Counted from the stretch's first letter, positions 35,008-46,730 are shown. The stretch: DNA of 64,000 bases from Macrolepiota albuminosa (GCA_027475525.1 JAMWFC010000089.1:372001-436000); one strand, 5' to 3'. Translations and numbers: made by a program. Notes: a model not told the origin generated them from the sequence alone.

Positions 35008-37426
35008 AGTAGAAAGAATGTTCCGTGTCTATCCCTAATCTGGATTTGTGTTTCGAGTTTGGCATATTCATACGTTTTAGGGACTTTATTTGTCACGCAA
35101 GCAAATGGATCGATAGTTCTGACAAGGATACTGATGACAATACTTCCAAATCGCTGATATGGTTGTTACTCATCCGTCGATCACCAGCGATCGTTCATTC
35201 TCTGTGTGGCGCAAGCCAACTTTCTCGCATAATCAGACACAACGAGACACCATACCCAAGGGTAGACTTCTCCTCATGACGTACAATGAGGACTAGGCCA
35301 AAGACGTGTATGTTTTCCTACGGACGGGTGTGATATCGAAACGCGACGTCATGAATTATCTCGGGCCAGTTATATCGTGGGAACACCAAAGACCTGGTTG
35401 CCAATAGCCTTTCCCTCTCTTGGAACTAAAACAGTATGTAAATTGGCTCAAGGGACAAATGTACACGCGTCGCTCTTTCCCTCGGCAGGATATAACTGAA
35501 TGACTGCGTTACGAAATGGTCGAGATCTGTGGAGCGATTCAATTGCCGGAACTTTTCGGCATTCACGTGTGGAAATATTTTCCTCGCGATGCGAGTTTAT
35601 GGGCCGTATGTGGATGAGCCATACTTAATAGTTATCAATCTACCTCACATGGAGCTTCGAGGTCCTCTATAGTTCGTTTCTGACTATCTGGGTACAATGG
35701 TTCCACAGCAGTGGCGAGGTTGCTGCCGTCATATGCTCCCGATTTCCAATACCTCATCTACAGAAAGCTTAATACTCAAAGCTGAAGTTGGTGACGTGTG
35801 CAGGAGGTGCGGCTTTTTTGAAATAGACAACTCTATGGTGACGTCATGGGACAACAAAGAATTGTCTTGACGTTGCACAAAAGTTTCTTCATGATCAAGA
35901 GGATCATTAGCGAGAAAGAAAAAAACAGGCAGGCTAAAATAGAGCGCGGTAAGGCTTGCGCGGTAAACCAGGTAGCGAATTGTACCGGATCAACCAGGTT
36001 GACCTTGTATCATTTCGAGATAGGTAAAGAGCTTCCTTTGATTTCCTCGTTGGTTTATCACAAAAAGGGCGACGCACTGTTCCGTAGAAGCTATGTAAAT
36101 TAATCGTCATTTGGCAATTATAATGTAGGATACTTTTTAATTTCCAGACTTTCGGAGAAATCCGAGGCATATTTGTCTTTTATGTAATATATTGATATGG
36201 TTAACAATTCAAACCTTCAAGCTTCAAGGTCTGCCGCTCCAAATTATTCAACATTTCTCGTTGACGCTGCGAGCAGTGCATACCTCCTCACCGAATTTAG
36301 GCGTTTACTTTGATGAACGCTTTTTTTATACTATTTATCTCTCAAACCTGCCTCTGAAACCGTTTAAACTTTTATGGGCTCCTTGAGACCCATCCTTGGA
36401 GCATTTTAGTCCCAAGTACACGACCACAAGCAGAAAAGTCATTTTTGGTACTGTCATGAGTTCAAATAGTTACACATAGGCCGAGCTCCCCCACTGCTCT
36501 TGGTGACCTTCGCTAGCCAGATTACGACGCTGGAGACCCAGTATCATCCCAAAATCTAATGGAATCAACGGATGTTTCACTTACCCCAAGATGATGGAGG
36601 ACAGCATGCTTGGTCAGAGAGCCAGCTCATCTGGACATGCCTTAACGATCCTCATTCAGTCAAAGGCCATTATGATGGGACTATCACAAGACCCTTGAGA
36701 TCCGTATAAACTTATGGTTTATATTTGCGAAGGACGAGGAATAGCACAGTTTGGTAAAGTCTCTAATCATTCTTAGGGCCTGATCTTATCTGATCCTTGG
36801 CACCTGCAGCTGTAACAGGTAGGTGTATTACGCAATCTCTGGCAGAATCAAATCCATTTCCGACTCGGAGCATCTGAGCGTCCATTGTCACAGTCTTCCT
36901 GCAGGCATTGGGCCGGACATGCCTCAACCTTGACTTTCCGATATCGGTAAATTAGATGCAGTACCGAGTTTGATATGATGAGGACTGTTCTGGGAAATGT
37001 ACAAGCCCAGAGTCCATATGAGCCCATGCCCTAACTGATCATCTGGCAAACACCGAAAGAGCACATGTCGGCAGCAGAGAGATCGATGGGGTTCTGGTTT
37101 ACTCAAAGAAGGGTACAGGTCCGAAGAGTCTGTCGTTAATACGTTGTGCAATCTCTTGGAAGGATTGGAACGTCTGAAAGCGACTAGAAATGTTATCTCT
37201 AACAAAAAGCTTCCGTCGCGGGAAGATCCCGTGTGAATCTGATATCGAGAACTATATCAGACGATGGATCTCGGTACGGTGTAATGATGGCGCCTTTTTC
37301 CGGGAATCCAAACTCTTGGTCTCCCACAATTCGGAATCGTGCCCACCGAAACCATTAAGCTTGCATAAAGGCCTGAGCTTCGGAAATCACATATACCCAA
37401 TCACACCTCATACTTGCTCTCAACCC
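35008..37426. other. Intergenic, 2.4 kb, no confident gene
   Basis: Only short ORFs without motifs. AT-rich in part. The right end should contain the promoter and any 5' exon of the velvet gene; an ORF open from 37190 merges into its first exon. Confidence 0.4.
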
Positions 37427-38752
37427 ATGTTCACTCACTTCTATGCAGGCTACAAGCCCTCCCAGCCCAGTTCTGCTGCGTTTAGTCATAATGATAGCCA
37501 ACCCCGTGGGACAGATCTGATAGGTCAACCCATTCCGTTCGCCCATGGCCAATTTGCTGGATCTACAATACGAGCTGAACTCATCGAAATTCAGCAAGCC
37601 TCTCTGGGTAGAAAGTTCGTCACAAAATCTCAATAATAGATATCGATTGACCTATTATTGAAGGTATGCAAGGGTTGACCGGAGGCCACTTGACCCTCCT
37701 CCAGTCGTACAATTGCGCCTCTTTGAAGTTGAACACGCAGGAACAGCACATGAACTGGAGAAAGAAATCCCTAACTACGAGTAAGTTTAATCAAGTCCGT
37801 TTCAGGAAAATATAAACTCAACGAAACTTTAAATGATAGGGATGTACAGATATTAGGGTTAGTGTGCACTGTTGATCTGTTTCCAGTCCCATTGGTAGTC
37901 AAATCCCCCTCTAAGTCTGAAGGTAAACGAAGGATGCAATCCAGGGCGCACAACCAGTCATCCTATATTTCCAGCGCTTCGTCATCCTCTCGCTTACCTT
38001 TAGACAGGCAACAACCACTTGATCTTGCGCCGCCCGATCCACATTCTTCGTACCGACATTTTGGTGAAGCTTCCACTGTGACACCATCTCCTACGCTTTC
38101 GACGTCCTCTCGTTCTGGATATAACCCTCAGCCACATGCGGTTTCCAATTTGGCTTCTGATATTGTCCATTATGTGAATAACCACCCTATCCGAGAAACT
38201 TCTAAGGTGACAGCTGCACTGGTTGGGGCAACGTTTGTACAGCCGTCAATCATAGACTATCAAGGCGCAAAGGCTATCCTGTTCGTGTTTGCGGTATGTT
38301 TCCCGATCCCATCTAACTATCAAGTAGAATTACTCATTTAAGCTCAAGGATCTGGCAGTAAAGGTCGAAGGATCATTTATTTTAAGATACCGGTTTTTCG
38401 ATCTCTTTTCAAGGCCATGCAACTATGAGGATCTCGCAATCCAAGCGGAATGTTATGGTGGTGCCTTCCACGTCTATTCAACAAAAGAATTCCCTGGTTT
38501 ACAAGCTTCAACAGAGCTGACCAAGGTAGGCCGTCTGACCCAAAAAAAAGCAATCCCTCAATGACTTTGTTCCAGCATTTGTCTCGATGGGGTGTGCGGC
38601 TCAACACTCGTGAAACGGAGAGAAGGCGCCGAAAGAAGGGTGAAATCCTAGATGACTCTAGTCCTTCATACATGGAGCCTAGGAAACGAAAACGAACTTT
38701 TGTAGATGCAGAGAACGGTTTTGAGGAAGACAGTCTTGAGAGCGGTGACTAG
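37427..38752 (+). CDS. Velvet-domain transcription regulator, VelB-like
   Basis: Five exons fit in frame to 372 residues: 37427-37614, 37664-37780, 37840-38293, 38343-38525, 38576-38752; start MFTHFYAGYKPS. The velvet domain begins IRAELIEIQQASLGRKYAR, continues DRRPLDPPPVVQLRLFEVE, then after a Ser/Pro-rich insert of about 80 residues resumes NHPIRETSKVTAALVGATF, DLAVKVEGSFILRYRFFDLF, AECYGGAFHVYSTKEFPGL and STELTKHLSRWGVRLNTRE. An insert at this place is typical of VelB rather than VosA. Two basic clusters near the end (ERRRRKKG, PRKRKRTF) look like a nuclear localisation signal. Velvet proteins bind DNA through an NF-kappaB-like fold and link development to secondary metabolism. VelB assignment is inference. 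Confidence 0.88.
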
Positions 38753-39633
38753 AAGTAACGTTTTTACGCGTACGCTTATTACCTTTGTCGCTATATCATG
38801 TATCATGTTTACCATTTCTTTGATTCATCGAACTAGGACATACCTTGGTTTTTTCTTACATTTCCTACTTACGAACTGGATCCTTTCTATACAATTCTAA
38901 ATATCGGAAATAATTACAGATCATGCTGCTAAATTGACGGCTCCAGGAACTTTGTATATAATACGAAATCTGCTTATGCCGCAAGTGAAACCTGACAATT
39001 AGTCACACCCGTCTTCGATTTGTTCTTCCAATGATGAACTGTAATTGAGTATCATGAGAACACTGAAAACTAGCTGTTGTAGGTGGTACAAGCATCAAGG
39101 ATAGATAAACAGAAGTTGACCTATGGATGGTTGAGGGGGTGAATGTAAGACCGTCAGTCCGCTCAATGAAGACAACAAAACAGAACCGCGATCTATATGG
39201 GTTTGAGAAAACACTACGAGACCGTACAGCACCAGCGATGAGAGAGAGAGAGAGAGAGAGAAGAAAGGTTAGTATCCCCTAACCGTATGTACACGTTTAT
39301 ATAGGGTGATTTAAGGTTCAGTCGAGGTAAATAAGATTATGTCTAGGTTGTCGTAATCCCAGGATTACAGTGAAGATGGTATGAGGCCGAAGAAAGACTA
39401 GTAGGAAGCGATTAAAGTAATGAAACTTGCGTTGACTACCTACCAGTGTAAACGAAGTAGGGTAGGAGGAATTCACATTTGAAGACAAAAAGCGCTTGGA
39501 GCGGGATCAATGTCCAAGGAGTTTTTGTAGATACATACAACAACTCCAAGGTTGTTTTAGAGGTAAATACAACGAAGCGTTTCCTCACAGATTCGTCCTT
39601 AGCTAATCATTTAGCGGAGGTATGTAGATATCA
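38753..39633. other. Intergenic up to Copia 2; contains an (AG)n tract
   Basis: No confident gene. A short ORF from about 39479 runs in frame into the Copia 2 target site and, across the empty site, on to a TAA at 44662; whether it is real coding sequence is unclear. Confidence 0.35.
39241..39260. repeat. (AG)10 microsatellite
   Basis: Uninterrupted AG dinucleotides, preceded by one G and followed by AAGAAAGG. Confidence 0.95.
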
Positions 39634-39638
39634 GAATT
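39634..39638. repeat. Target site duplication (gaatt) of Copia 2, left
   Basis: GAATT before TGTCGAGGG; repeated at 44599-44603. Confidence 0.92.
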
Positions 39639-39961
39639 TGTCGAGGGAAGTGACGTATGACTTCGGAGAGCTACCTCACATACGCGTCACCTATGTCTTC
39701 ATGCCCGTGTCATTATGACGACCGTCGTTCCGTATGTTTAACTTCAATTTATTTATCTTGTATCTTACATTACAAACCTCACACATGTTTTACTGTTCTA
39801 AAGCTACTTATACTGTGCGCAGCCTGAAGTTCGAATCATCTCTTGATCTCGAACTTCAGGTGCGTCAATTACTTATTTACTTACTGAATCATCTCTTGAT
39901 CTCGAACTTCAGATTAAACCGTTGTATCATCAATATATTATTTCTGCAATATGTTGCGTCA
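39639..39961 (+). repeat. 5' LTR of Copia 2
   Basis: 323 bp, TG...CA ends. Contains a direct repeat GAATCATCTCTTGATCTCGA twice, about 53 bp apart, partly inverted relative to CTGAAGTTCGA nearby. Confidence 0.97.
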
Positions 39962-39973
39962 GGTTATGGGCCC
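39962..39973 (+). other. Primer binding site of Copia 2, containing the gag-pol ATG
   Basis: GGTTATGGGCCC directly follows the LTR and is complementary to the initiator tRNA-Met anticodon arm. The ATG inside it (39966) is in frame with the whole polyprotein and is the first ATG outside the LTR. Confidence 0.75.
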
Positions 39974-42900
39974 CGTGGTCAGCGAATCCACTTCCGAAAC
40001 CTTACAGTTCGCGAAGTTTAACGGAAATAACTACCATGTTTGGTCGGACAATATGAAGATCGCTTTGCAGACCAAGTCCCTCTGGGGTATTACGTCTGGA
40101 CGCGAAACATGCCCGCCAAAACCCCCTGCCGAATTTCCAGAAATGATGACCACCTCCGATCCTACTGATGATGGTAAGGTTACTATTGTCAAAAAGGAAG
40201 GACAGGATGCATGGGACGTCATGCAATCCAAACCTTACATCATGTGGGAACACGCTGTCGAGAAGCACGAACGATGGCTCGGCAAAGATGAGGCTGCCGT
40301 AGGATTAATTCGCGGCGCTATGGAATATACTCAGCGCGAGTCCATCGTCGACTTCCGAAGATCGAAAGACATATGGGATCACCTTCATAAATGCTACGTC
40401 GATCAGCAAGGAGGCATTAATGTCCACTATTACTACCAACAGTTGTATGGTAGGAAGTGGGATGGCAGGACCCCGATGACAGATCATATCGGATTCTACC
40501 TCAATATTCGACGACGTATAATTGATGCGGGCCACAAAGTCGACGACAATACGATCATTAATGCCATACTACTATCTTTGCCTCAATCTACCGCTTGGGA
40601 GGTCATGAAGCAGAACTTACTTTACCGAGGAAGTTCTCTTACTATCGAAAGCGTATCTGCAGAATTAATATCCGTATACGATCGCTTGATACAAGAAGAG
40701 AGCTCCGCGAGCAAACAGTTGGCCTTCGCCTCAAAGTCGGGCACGCAATCGAGTGGGAGTAAAGAAATGAAGAAAAAGAAGCCCAAGCAGAAGCGTGAAC
40801 CGAAACCGGAAGACACTTGTCATAACTGCGGTGAAAAGGGGCATTGGAGCCCGAAATGCCCGAAGCCTAAAAAGACAAAGAACGTCGGTAATGCCAACGT
40901 AGCCGTCAAGGAACCGGATAGCGAAGCTCGAGAAGTGGGTAAACTTCTCATGGCTACGGGTAACGGAATGCCTTCAGGGTTACTGCTTGATAGCGCCGCT
41001 TCTTGTCATATGCTGGCCGACAAAGACTGGTTCTTCAAACTGAAGGACGTGCAAAACCAATACATATCTGTCGGAGGCCACAATCAGCTCACTGTCGCCG
41101 GTGTTGGCTCTATTACAATACGCACTAATGTTCCTGATGGGATCAATGACGTACGTTTCGATGACGTATTATATGTGCCTAAATTAGGCGCAAACCTCAT
41201 CAGTTTAGGCTTGTTACAACGAAACGGAGCCGTCCTACAGGGACTTCGCTATGGTATTAGTCTCTCCTGGGAAGGCAAAGAATTCCTCCGAGCTAAACTG
41301 ATTGGGGACCGGGGGACCATGTATCGAGTCGAATGCATGAATATGGGAACCATGGACGGACAAGTTGCCTACATTGCAAGCGAGTCCACCATGCGTTTGT
41401 GGCACCGTCGACTGGGACACATCAATCCCCGAGTCATCAAAACAATGTACGATCAAAACTTGGTAACTGGTCTACAAATTAGACTTCCCCGAGAATTCGA
41501 TCGCCTTTGCAGCGGATGCGTACAAGGGAAATCTACAAGACCACCATTGCCGGAAGCGAGCACCAAACAATACGAAAAGAACGAGCTTCTCGTCATGGAT
41601 CTTGTCGGACCAATGAATGTGCCAACCTGGGACGGAAATCGTTACGCCCTTGTCATCGTGGAAGTAAGTCGACGCTTACCTTGCGGCAGCTTACTTCAGA
41701 AAAAGGAACAAGCTGCCGACGAGATAAAGGTAACAGTCGCACGACTTGAAAGACAATCAGGACGTCTTGTCAAAATTATTCGAACCGACAACGGCACCGA
41801 ATTCGTGAACTCCACTGTTGAAAAGTTCTGTCGTGCAAACGGAATCACACACGAGACGACTAATCCTTATCGTCCCCAACAAAACGGTATTGCGGAACGT
41901 ACAATAGCAATCTTGATGGAGATGACCCGAAGTATGCTTCATGCCGCTAACATGGACTTGCGATACTGGGGCGAGGCGTTTATGTACGCCGTTTACATCC
42001 GTACGATCACTCCGAATTCAGCTCTGCATGGGAAGATCCCCTATACCGAATGGAGTAACTCTGGAGAGAAACCCGACGTGTCCCATCTCAGAGTCTTCGG
42101 ATCGTTGGGATGGGCACATGTTCCCAAAGAAGTTAGGCATGGCAAACTCGAGTCACGAGCGGTACGAGTAAGGATGTTGGGATGGTGGGCCGGTGAAACG
42201 AAGGGATACAGACTGGAGGATCTTGAAAATGGTAAGCTCATTACTTCACGCGACGTTCAATTCCACGAGGACGACGTACCAAGTGAGCTTGCGCGAATCA
42301 AGCCAGAATCTATTCGAACCTCCGACGAAGACGTGAACGACCTCGTAGATTCAGCTGTATATCCGAATGACGATGCGCCCCGCAATATACGGGTCCCTAG
42401 TCTCGCAGCTGACGTCAGTCAGTTCACGGAGGACGACGACGCTTACGCTAGTGCCTCCGAAGGAAGATCGATTAGCGAAGAACTCCAGTATCCAGAATTC
42501 TCAAGGCCGAGTACTCCAGAATACCATCCTGCCGATGTCGAAACTCCACCTGCACCTCAAAAGCGTGTCAAGTGGCTGGATCTTCCAAAAAGGGACCCTT
42601 CCGCACGTACCAAGAGGCTTCCTCTACGATATCGACAGGATGAGGACGAGGACCAGCCCACAACTCATGTTGCACACATAACTGTAGCCGGACCATTAGT
42701 AAGTGATGCCTTGAAAACTCGCGACGCTGATGCATGGAAGAGAGCAATCGAAGCGGAATACAGGCAACTCGTTAGCAAAAACGTATTCGATGAGGTGGAC
42801 ACTTTACCTCCTGGTAAAAAGGCTGTCGGAAGCAAAGTCGTATTAAAGGAAAAAATGGACGAGCACGGAAACCGGCTGAAATACAAGGCGAGGATCGTGG

Positions 42901-44297
42901 CACAAGGATTTTCGCAAGTGCCAGGCATCGACTACAGAGACACCTTCTCATCCGTCGCCAAGTTCGTCACGTTACGAGTTTTCCTGACCCTGGCGGCAAT
43001 GCTTGACTTCGAGGTACATCAAATTGATGTGATCGGAGCTTATTTGGAAGCAAACCTCGAAGAGGAAATCTACATGCGAGCTCCACCTTGCCTTGAAGGG
43101 AGTAAGTATTGGAAACTCAACAAAGCTATCTACGGTCTCAAACAAGCCGGACGGAAATGGAAAGAACGATTACACGATGTCCTCATGACTCTCGGCTTCA
43201 AACAATCTAGCGCTGACGATTGTCTATACATCCTTCGCTCAGACGGACAAATCACGTTGATCGTCCTAGTCTACGTTGACGATATGGCCGTGGCTGGCAA
43301 TGACTTACGCAAAATCGCATCATTTAAACAAGACATGGCGAACAATTTCGATATTACAGATCTCGGCGAAATCCATTACATGTTGGGACTTCAAATTGAT
43401 CGAGACCGCAAAAATCGCCTTATCTACCTAAGTCAATCCGCATACATCGACTCCTTACTCGACCGTTTCGGCATGGTATCCTGTCACGAGGTCGCGACTC
43501 CCTTGGCGACCAATCACAACTTAACCTTTTGGCAGTCCCCTCGAACAGACGAAGAGAAGGCTGCATATGCAGGATACTCCAACGGTATGAACTACTTGTC
43601 ACTGGTCGGATCGCTACTTTACGCTACGCAAACTCGACCCGATATACAGTTCGCGGTTAGTTTGGTAGCACAGTTCTCCAACAATCCGGGAATACCACAC
43701 CTTACGGCCTGCAAGCGCATTCTTCGCTACTTAAAAGGTACTAAGACATTGGCGCTCAAGTTAGGAGGATTGGATTATGATGAGATAAAACTGGTGGGTT
43801 GGACCGATGCTAATTGGGCGCAGGACAACTACGACCGGCGTTCCATCAGTGGATGGTGCTTCGGACTGAACGGAAGTACAATATCATGGTCTTCCAGGAA
43901 GCAGTCAGGAGTGGCGACCTCCACGGTCGAAGCCGAATACATTGCCTCTGCAAACGCCACAAGGGAAGCCATCTGGCTCCGAACCTTGCTGAGTGATCTC
44001 GACTTCAAACAACTCGGAGCAACCACAGTATATACGGACAGCACTGGTAGCATAGCTCTATCCAGGAACCCAGTCGCCCACTCTCGAGCCAAGCATATCG
44101 ACATCCGCTATCATTACATTCGTGAACAAATCTCTCGCGGACGAATTAAACTCGAACACGTTTCAACCCACGATATGATTGCCGATGCTCTGACCAAGGC
44201 ATTACCTCGTGAAGTATTCATCAAATATCGTACCAAACTTGGAGTTCTGTCTCCTGCGTCACCGTCTAGTGGGAGTGTCGAGGGAAGTGACGTATGA
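39966..44297 (+). CDS. Copia 2 gag-pol polyprotein, intact
   Basis: 1,443 codons without a stop. An N-terminal gag (FAKFNGNNYHVWSDNMKIAL) is followed by zinc knuckle CHNCGEKGHWSPKC at about residue 285, protease LLDSAASCHML near 342, GAG-pre-integrase LWHRRLGHINP, integrase with Asp 545, Asp 608 and Glu 644 (D-D35-E spacing), then RT with IDVIGAYLEANLEEEI, YGLKQAGRKW and YVDD near 1103, and RNase H with WTDANWAQD, STVEAEYIA and KHIDIRYHYIREQI. The stop TGA lies 22 bp inside the 3' LTR. An ATG at 39951 in the LTR is also in frame but would be outside the element's internal region. Nothing is missing or frameshifted. Confidence 0.96.
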   Translation: MGPVVSESTSETLQFAKFNGNNYHVWSDNMKIALQTKSLWGITSGRETCPPKPPAEFPEMMTTSDPTDDGKVTIVKKEGQDAWDVMQSKPYIMWEHAVEKHERWLGKDEAAVGLIRGAMEYTQRESIVDFRRSKDIWDHLHKCYVDQQGGINVHYYYQQLYGRKWDGRTPMTDHIGFYLNIRRRIIDAGHKVDDNTIINAILLSLPQSTAWEVMKQNLLYRGSSLTIESVSAELISVYDRLIQEESSASKQLAFASKSGTQSSGSKEMKKKKPKQKREPKPEDTCHNCGEKGHWSPKCPKPKKTKNVGNANVAVKEPDSEAREVGKLLMATGNGMPSGLLLDSAASCHMLADKDWFFKLKDVQNQYISVGGHNQLTVAGVGSITIRTNVPDGINDVRFDDVLYVPKLGANLISLGLLQRNGAVLQGLRYGISLSWEGKEFLRAKLIGDRGTMYRVECMNMGTMDGQVAYIASESTMRLWHRRLGHINPRVIKTMYDQNLVTGLQIRLPREFDRLCSGCVQGKSTRPPLPEASTKQYEKNELLVMDLVGPMNVPTWDGNRYALVIVEVSRRLPCGSLLQKKEQAADEIKVTVARLERQSGRLVKIIRTDNGTEFVNSTVEKFCRANGITHETTNPYRPQQNGIAERTIAILMEMTRSMLHAANMDLRYWGEAFMYAVYIRTITPNSALHGKIPYTEWSNSGEKPDVSHLRVFGSLGWAHVPKEVRHGKLESRAVRVRMLGWWAGETKGYRLEDLENGKLITSRDVQFHEDDVPSELARIKPESIRTSDEDVNDLVDSAVYPNDDAPRNIRVPSLAADVSQFTEDDDAYASASEGRSISEELQYPEFSRPSTPEYHPADVETPPAPQKRVKWLDLPKRDPSARTKRLPLRYRQDEDEDQPTTHVAHITVAGPLVSDALKTRDADAWKRAIEAEYRQLVSKNVFDEVDTLPPGKKAVGSKVVLKEKMDEHGNRLKYKARIVAQGFSQVPGIDYRDTFSSVAKFVTLRVFLTLAAMLDFEVHQIDVIGAYLEANLEEEIYMRAPPCLEGSKYWKLNKAIYGLKQAGRKWKERLHDVLMTLGFKQSSADDCLYILRSDGQITLIVLVYVDDMAVAGNDLRKIASFKQDMANNFDITDLGEIHYMLGLQIDRDRKNRLIYLSQSAYIDSLLDRFGMVSCHEVATPLATNHNLTFWQSPRTDEEKAAYAGYSNGMNYLSLVGSLLYATQTRPDIQFAVSLVAQFSNNPGIPHLTACKRILRYLKGTKTLALKLGGLDYDEIKLVGWTDANWAQDNYDRRSISGWCFGLNGSTISWSSRKQSGVATSTVEAEYIASANATREAIWLRTLLSDLDFKQLGATTVYTDSTGSIALSRNPVAHSRAKHIDIRYHYIREQISRGRIKLEHVSTHDMIADALTKALPREVFIKYRTKLGVLSPASPSSGSVEGSDV

Positions 44298-44598
44298 CTT
44301 CGGAGAGCTACCTCACATACGCGTCACCTATGTCTTCATGCCCGTGTCATTATGACGACCGTCGTTCCGTATGTTTAACTTCAATTTATTTATCTTGTAT
44401 CTTACATTACAAACCTCACACATGTTTTACTGTTCTAAAGCTACTTATACTGTGCGCAGCCTGAAGTTCGAATCATCTCTTGATCTCGAACTTCAGGTGC
44501 GTCAATTACTTATTTACTTACTGAATCATCTCTTGATCTCGAACTTCAGATTAAACCGTTGTATCATCAATATATTATTTCTGCAATATGTTGCGTCA
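44276..44598 (+). repeat. 3' LTR of Copia 2
   Basis: 323 bp, no difference from 39639-39961 seen by eye. The polyprotein stop codon lies in its first 22 bases. Confidence 0.97.
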
Positions 44599-44603
44599 GA
44601 ATT
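44599..44603. repeat. Target site duplication (gaatt) of Copia 2, right
   Basis: GAATT after GCGTCA, matching 39634-39638. Confidence 0.92.
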
Positions 44604-46730
44604 GTAACATTGTAACAGAGGGACCCCAGAATCAACCTGTGCTCACCAATGATGATTTTTAATTAGTCCGAACACATTGTATTGACTACATCTGTGCACG
44701 TCAAAAAATGCAAGGCATTAGCTATGGTAGTCTAGAGAGTATGGTGGTTAGAAAAGTTCCAATCCAATGCCAAACAAGGGAGTGGTGACTTACTTCTCTG
44801 ATACGTCAATTTAAAGTTACCGTTATACGTCATAGAATTGGCACGCCAAGCGTTTTTTCCGGGCCTCTGAACTGAGTGGATTGTCAGATTCGGTATCCCG
44901 GTTACGGGCTCCGAGTAAGTATCAGAAGATCAATTCAGATGACCAGTTTTTTGACGGATTCAGGAGAATTCTTTAATTGTGAGATCTGTTACTCGTGGAT
45001 ATGAACATATGACTGGTCGAATGAGTCATCCAAGATAGCAAATACAGCGCGTTACTGCTGGTCGAGCTCATATCATTAGAGAAGTACTACGCATTAGGTT
45101 ATAACAAACGCCACTGAATAAAACTTCTGACGTAGGAAATGATTCACAATGACTAACTAAAACCTCGCTTCACAGTATAGTGGAGTGCCTGGTGGGAAAT
45201 AGGAGAATACTGCATCTGACATAGGTCGGGATGTGAAGGATGTCAGGCAACGGAAGGCTGTGGAATCTCGTTGAGACACCGAGAATAAGAATATCTGTCG
45301 AAGTAGTAAGCACTTTTTGCGGTCAATCTTGTCCTCCAGTTGCAGAGTGGGTTTTTAGCTCGAGCGATATTATTGCGTCTTGGTATTTGACTGTTCCCAT
45401 TGAGTTGCACACGTGCAATTGTTTATGGACTCGAATGTCTCTCGCCCCTAGACTCGTTACCTTCGTTATGATGAGTAGGCGTATAGTGAGCTTGTCTCAT
45501 AGAGAATGCTCAATAAGCCCCAAGTAGTCTTCAAAACCGGAGCCAAATGGTTATCAGATTCATCCGTCGGGCTTTTTCCCGCTCGTTCAGATACACGTGC
45601 AACCAATCGTCCTATCATAATATTCTGGGGGGTAACAGCTTCTGCTTCAGATGCACTACTAGTCAGTGTCCTCAGACTTGCTCGAGCAAATTCTCTCAAA
45701 CCCCTCCAACAACAATGGGACACTTATCCATAGGGAAAATATGCAAACAGAAAAGCAAAGTGCTCCCGCACGACAGGCGCGTAGGAGTTTTGAACCACTC
45801 TTGCCGCAGAATAGAAAAGTTCCACGTGGAGAGCTCTCCGACATCCTTGAGTCTGAGGATCAAACAAACGACAGTGACACCAAGAAAGATTCGTAGTCAG
45901 CATTTCCATTTGCTTGTCAATTCTTTTTGCTGACATAAAAAGAACCAGTGCACTCCAAACGTCATGATTTGTCACCAGTGTAGTGTTTCATAGTACGGAA
46001 GGGTTTTTGGTCCAGGAGTGAAGTGGAAAAGATGCCTGTAAGCAGCCGGTCAAACAGTCATCCCGCAGAGGCGTGGATTATTGGGTCAGGGATCGCAGAA
46101 AAAATGAGTTTTTCTGCAGCCAGCATGCTCCACCGGAATTTCAAATTACGAATGAGAAGCAGATAATGAAGTAAAAGCAGGAAGAAGAATATTTTGGATG
46201 GAGGGCTTCAAATAGCGTAAAGAGTAAAGACTCGGAAGTGGCTGTGGCAAAGGAAGGCCAGGAACCAGTCATGTGATCTTGAAGGGCGAGCTCTGTCTTT
46301 TGCAGAATTTCGCCCATACTCTTTCAAAACCAGATAATCGTGAAAAAGTCGCCGCTCAATATATTCGCGTTTTATCTTCTTAAAGGCGAGGACTCCAAGG
46401 AATTCATCGTGTCAACCGAGGAATTCGATAAGAGACCATCAAGGCGATATATAATCAGCTCACTGATAGGTGTCGGTCCGTGGATTACTCCTGATTAAGA
46501 TGGGCGAGGCTTGTAGCATGGCTTTGTTTCCCCTACTTTGCGCGAGCGAGGCAAGAGCATGTGGAGTCGATTCGCCTCCGGCTACAGACATACATCTTCT
46601 TAGCACGACAAGCTCATAGAGTAAATCAAACTGCAAGAACCCGCAGATAGGGTGTTCAGAAAAAATGCATAATGCCAAATAGAAAAACACACGTCTCTTT
46701 GAGCATTCAAACTCTCAAGCTAACAATGGT
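44604..46730. other. 2.1 kb without a confident gene
   Basis: Between 45506 and 45896 two plus frames look weakly coding (KWLSDSSVGLFPARSDTRAT, then PSNNNGTLIHRENMQTEK and a polar acidic end LESEDQTNDSDTKKDS). They may be exons or remnants of an unknown gene. Nothing recognised. Confidence 0.3.

Larger units (their letters stand above)
39639..44598 (+). mobile_element. Copia retrotransposon 2, complete and apparently intact
   Basis: 4,960 bp with two 323-bp LTRs (TGTCGAGGG...GTTGCGTCA) that I read as identical, a GAATT target duplication, a half-tRNA-iMet primer site and one uninterrupted gag-pol ORF with all catalytic motifs. CpG content is normal. All this indicates a very recent insertion and a potentially active element. 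It is unrelated in LTR sequence to Copia 1 but shares the primer type. Confidence 0.97.
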
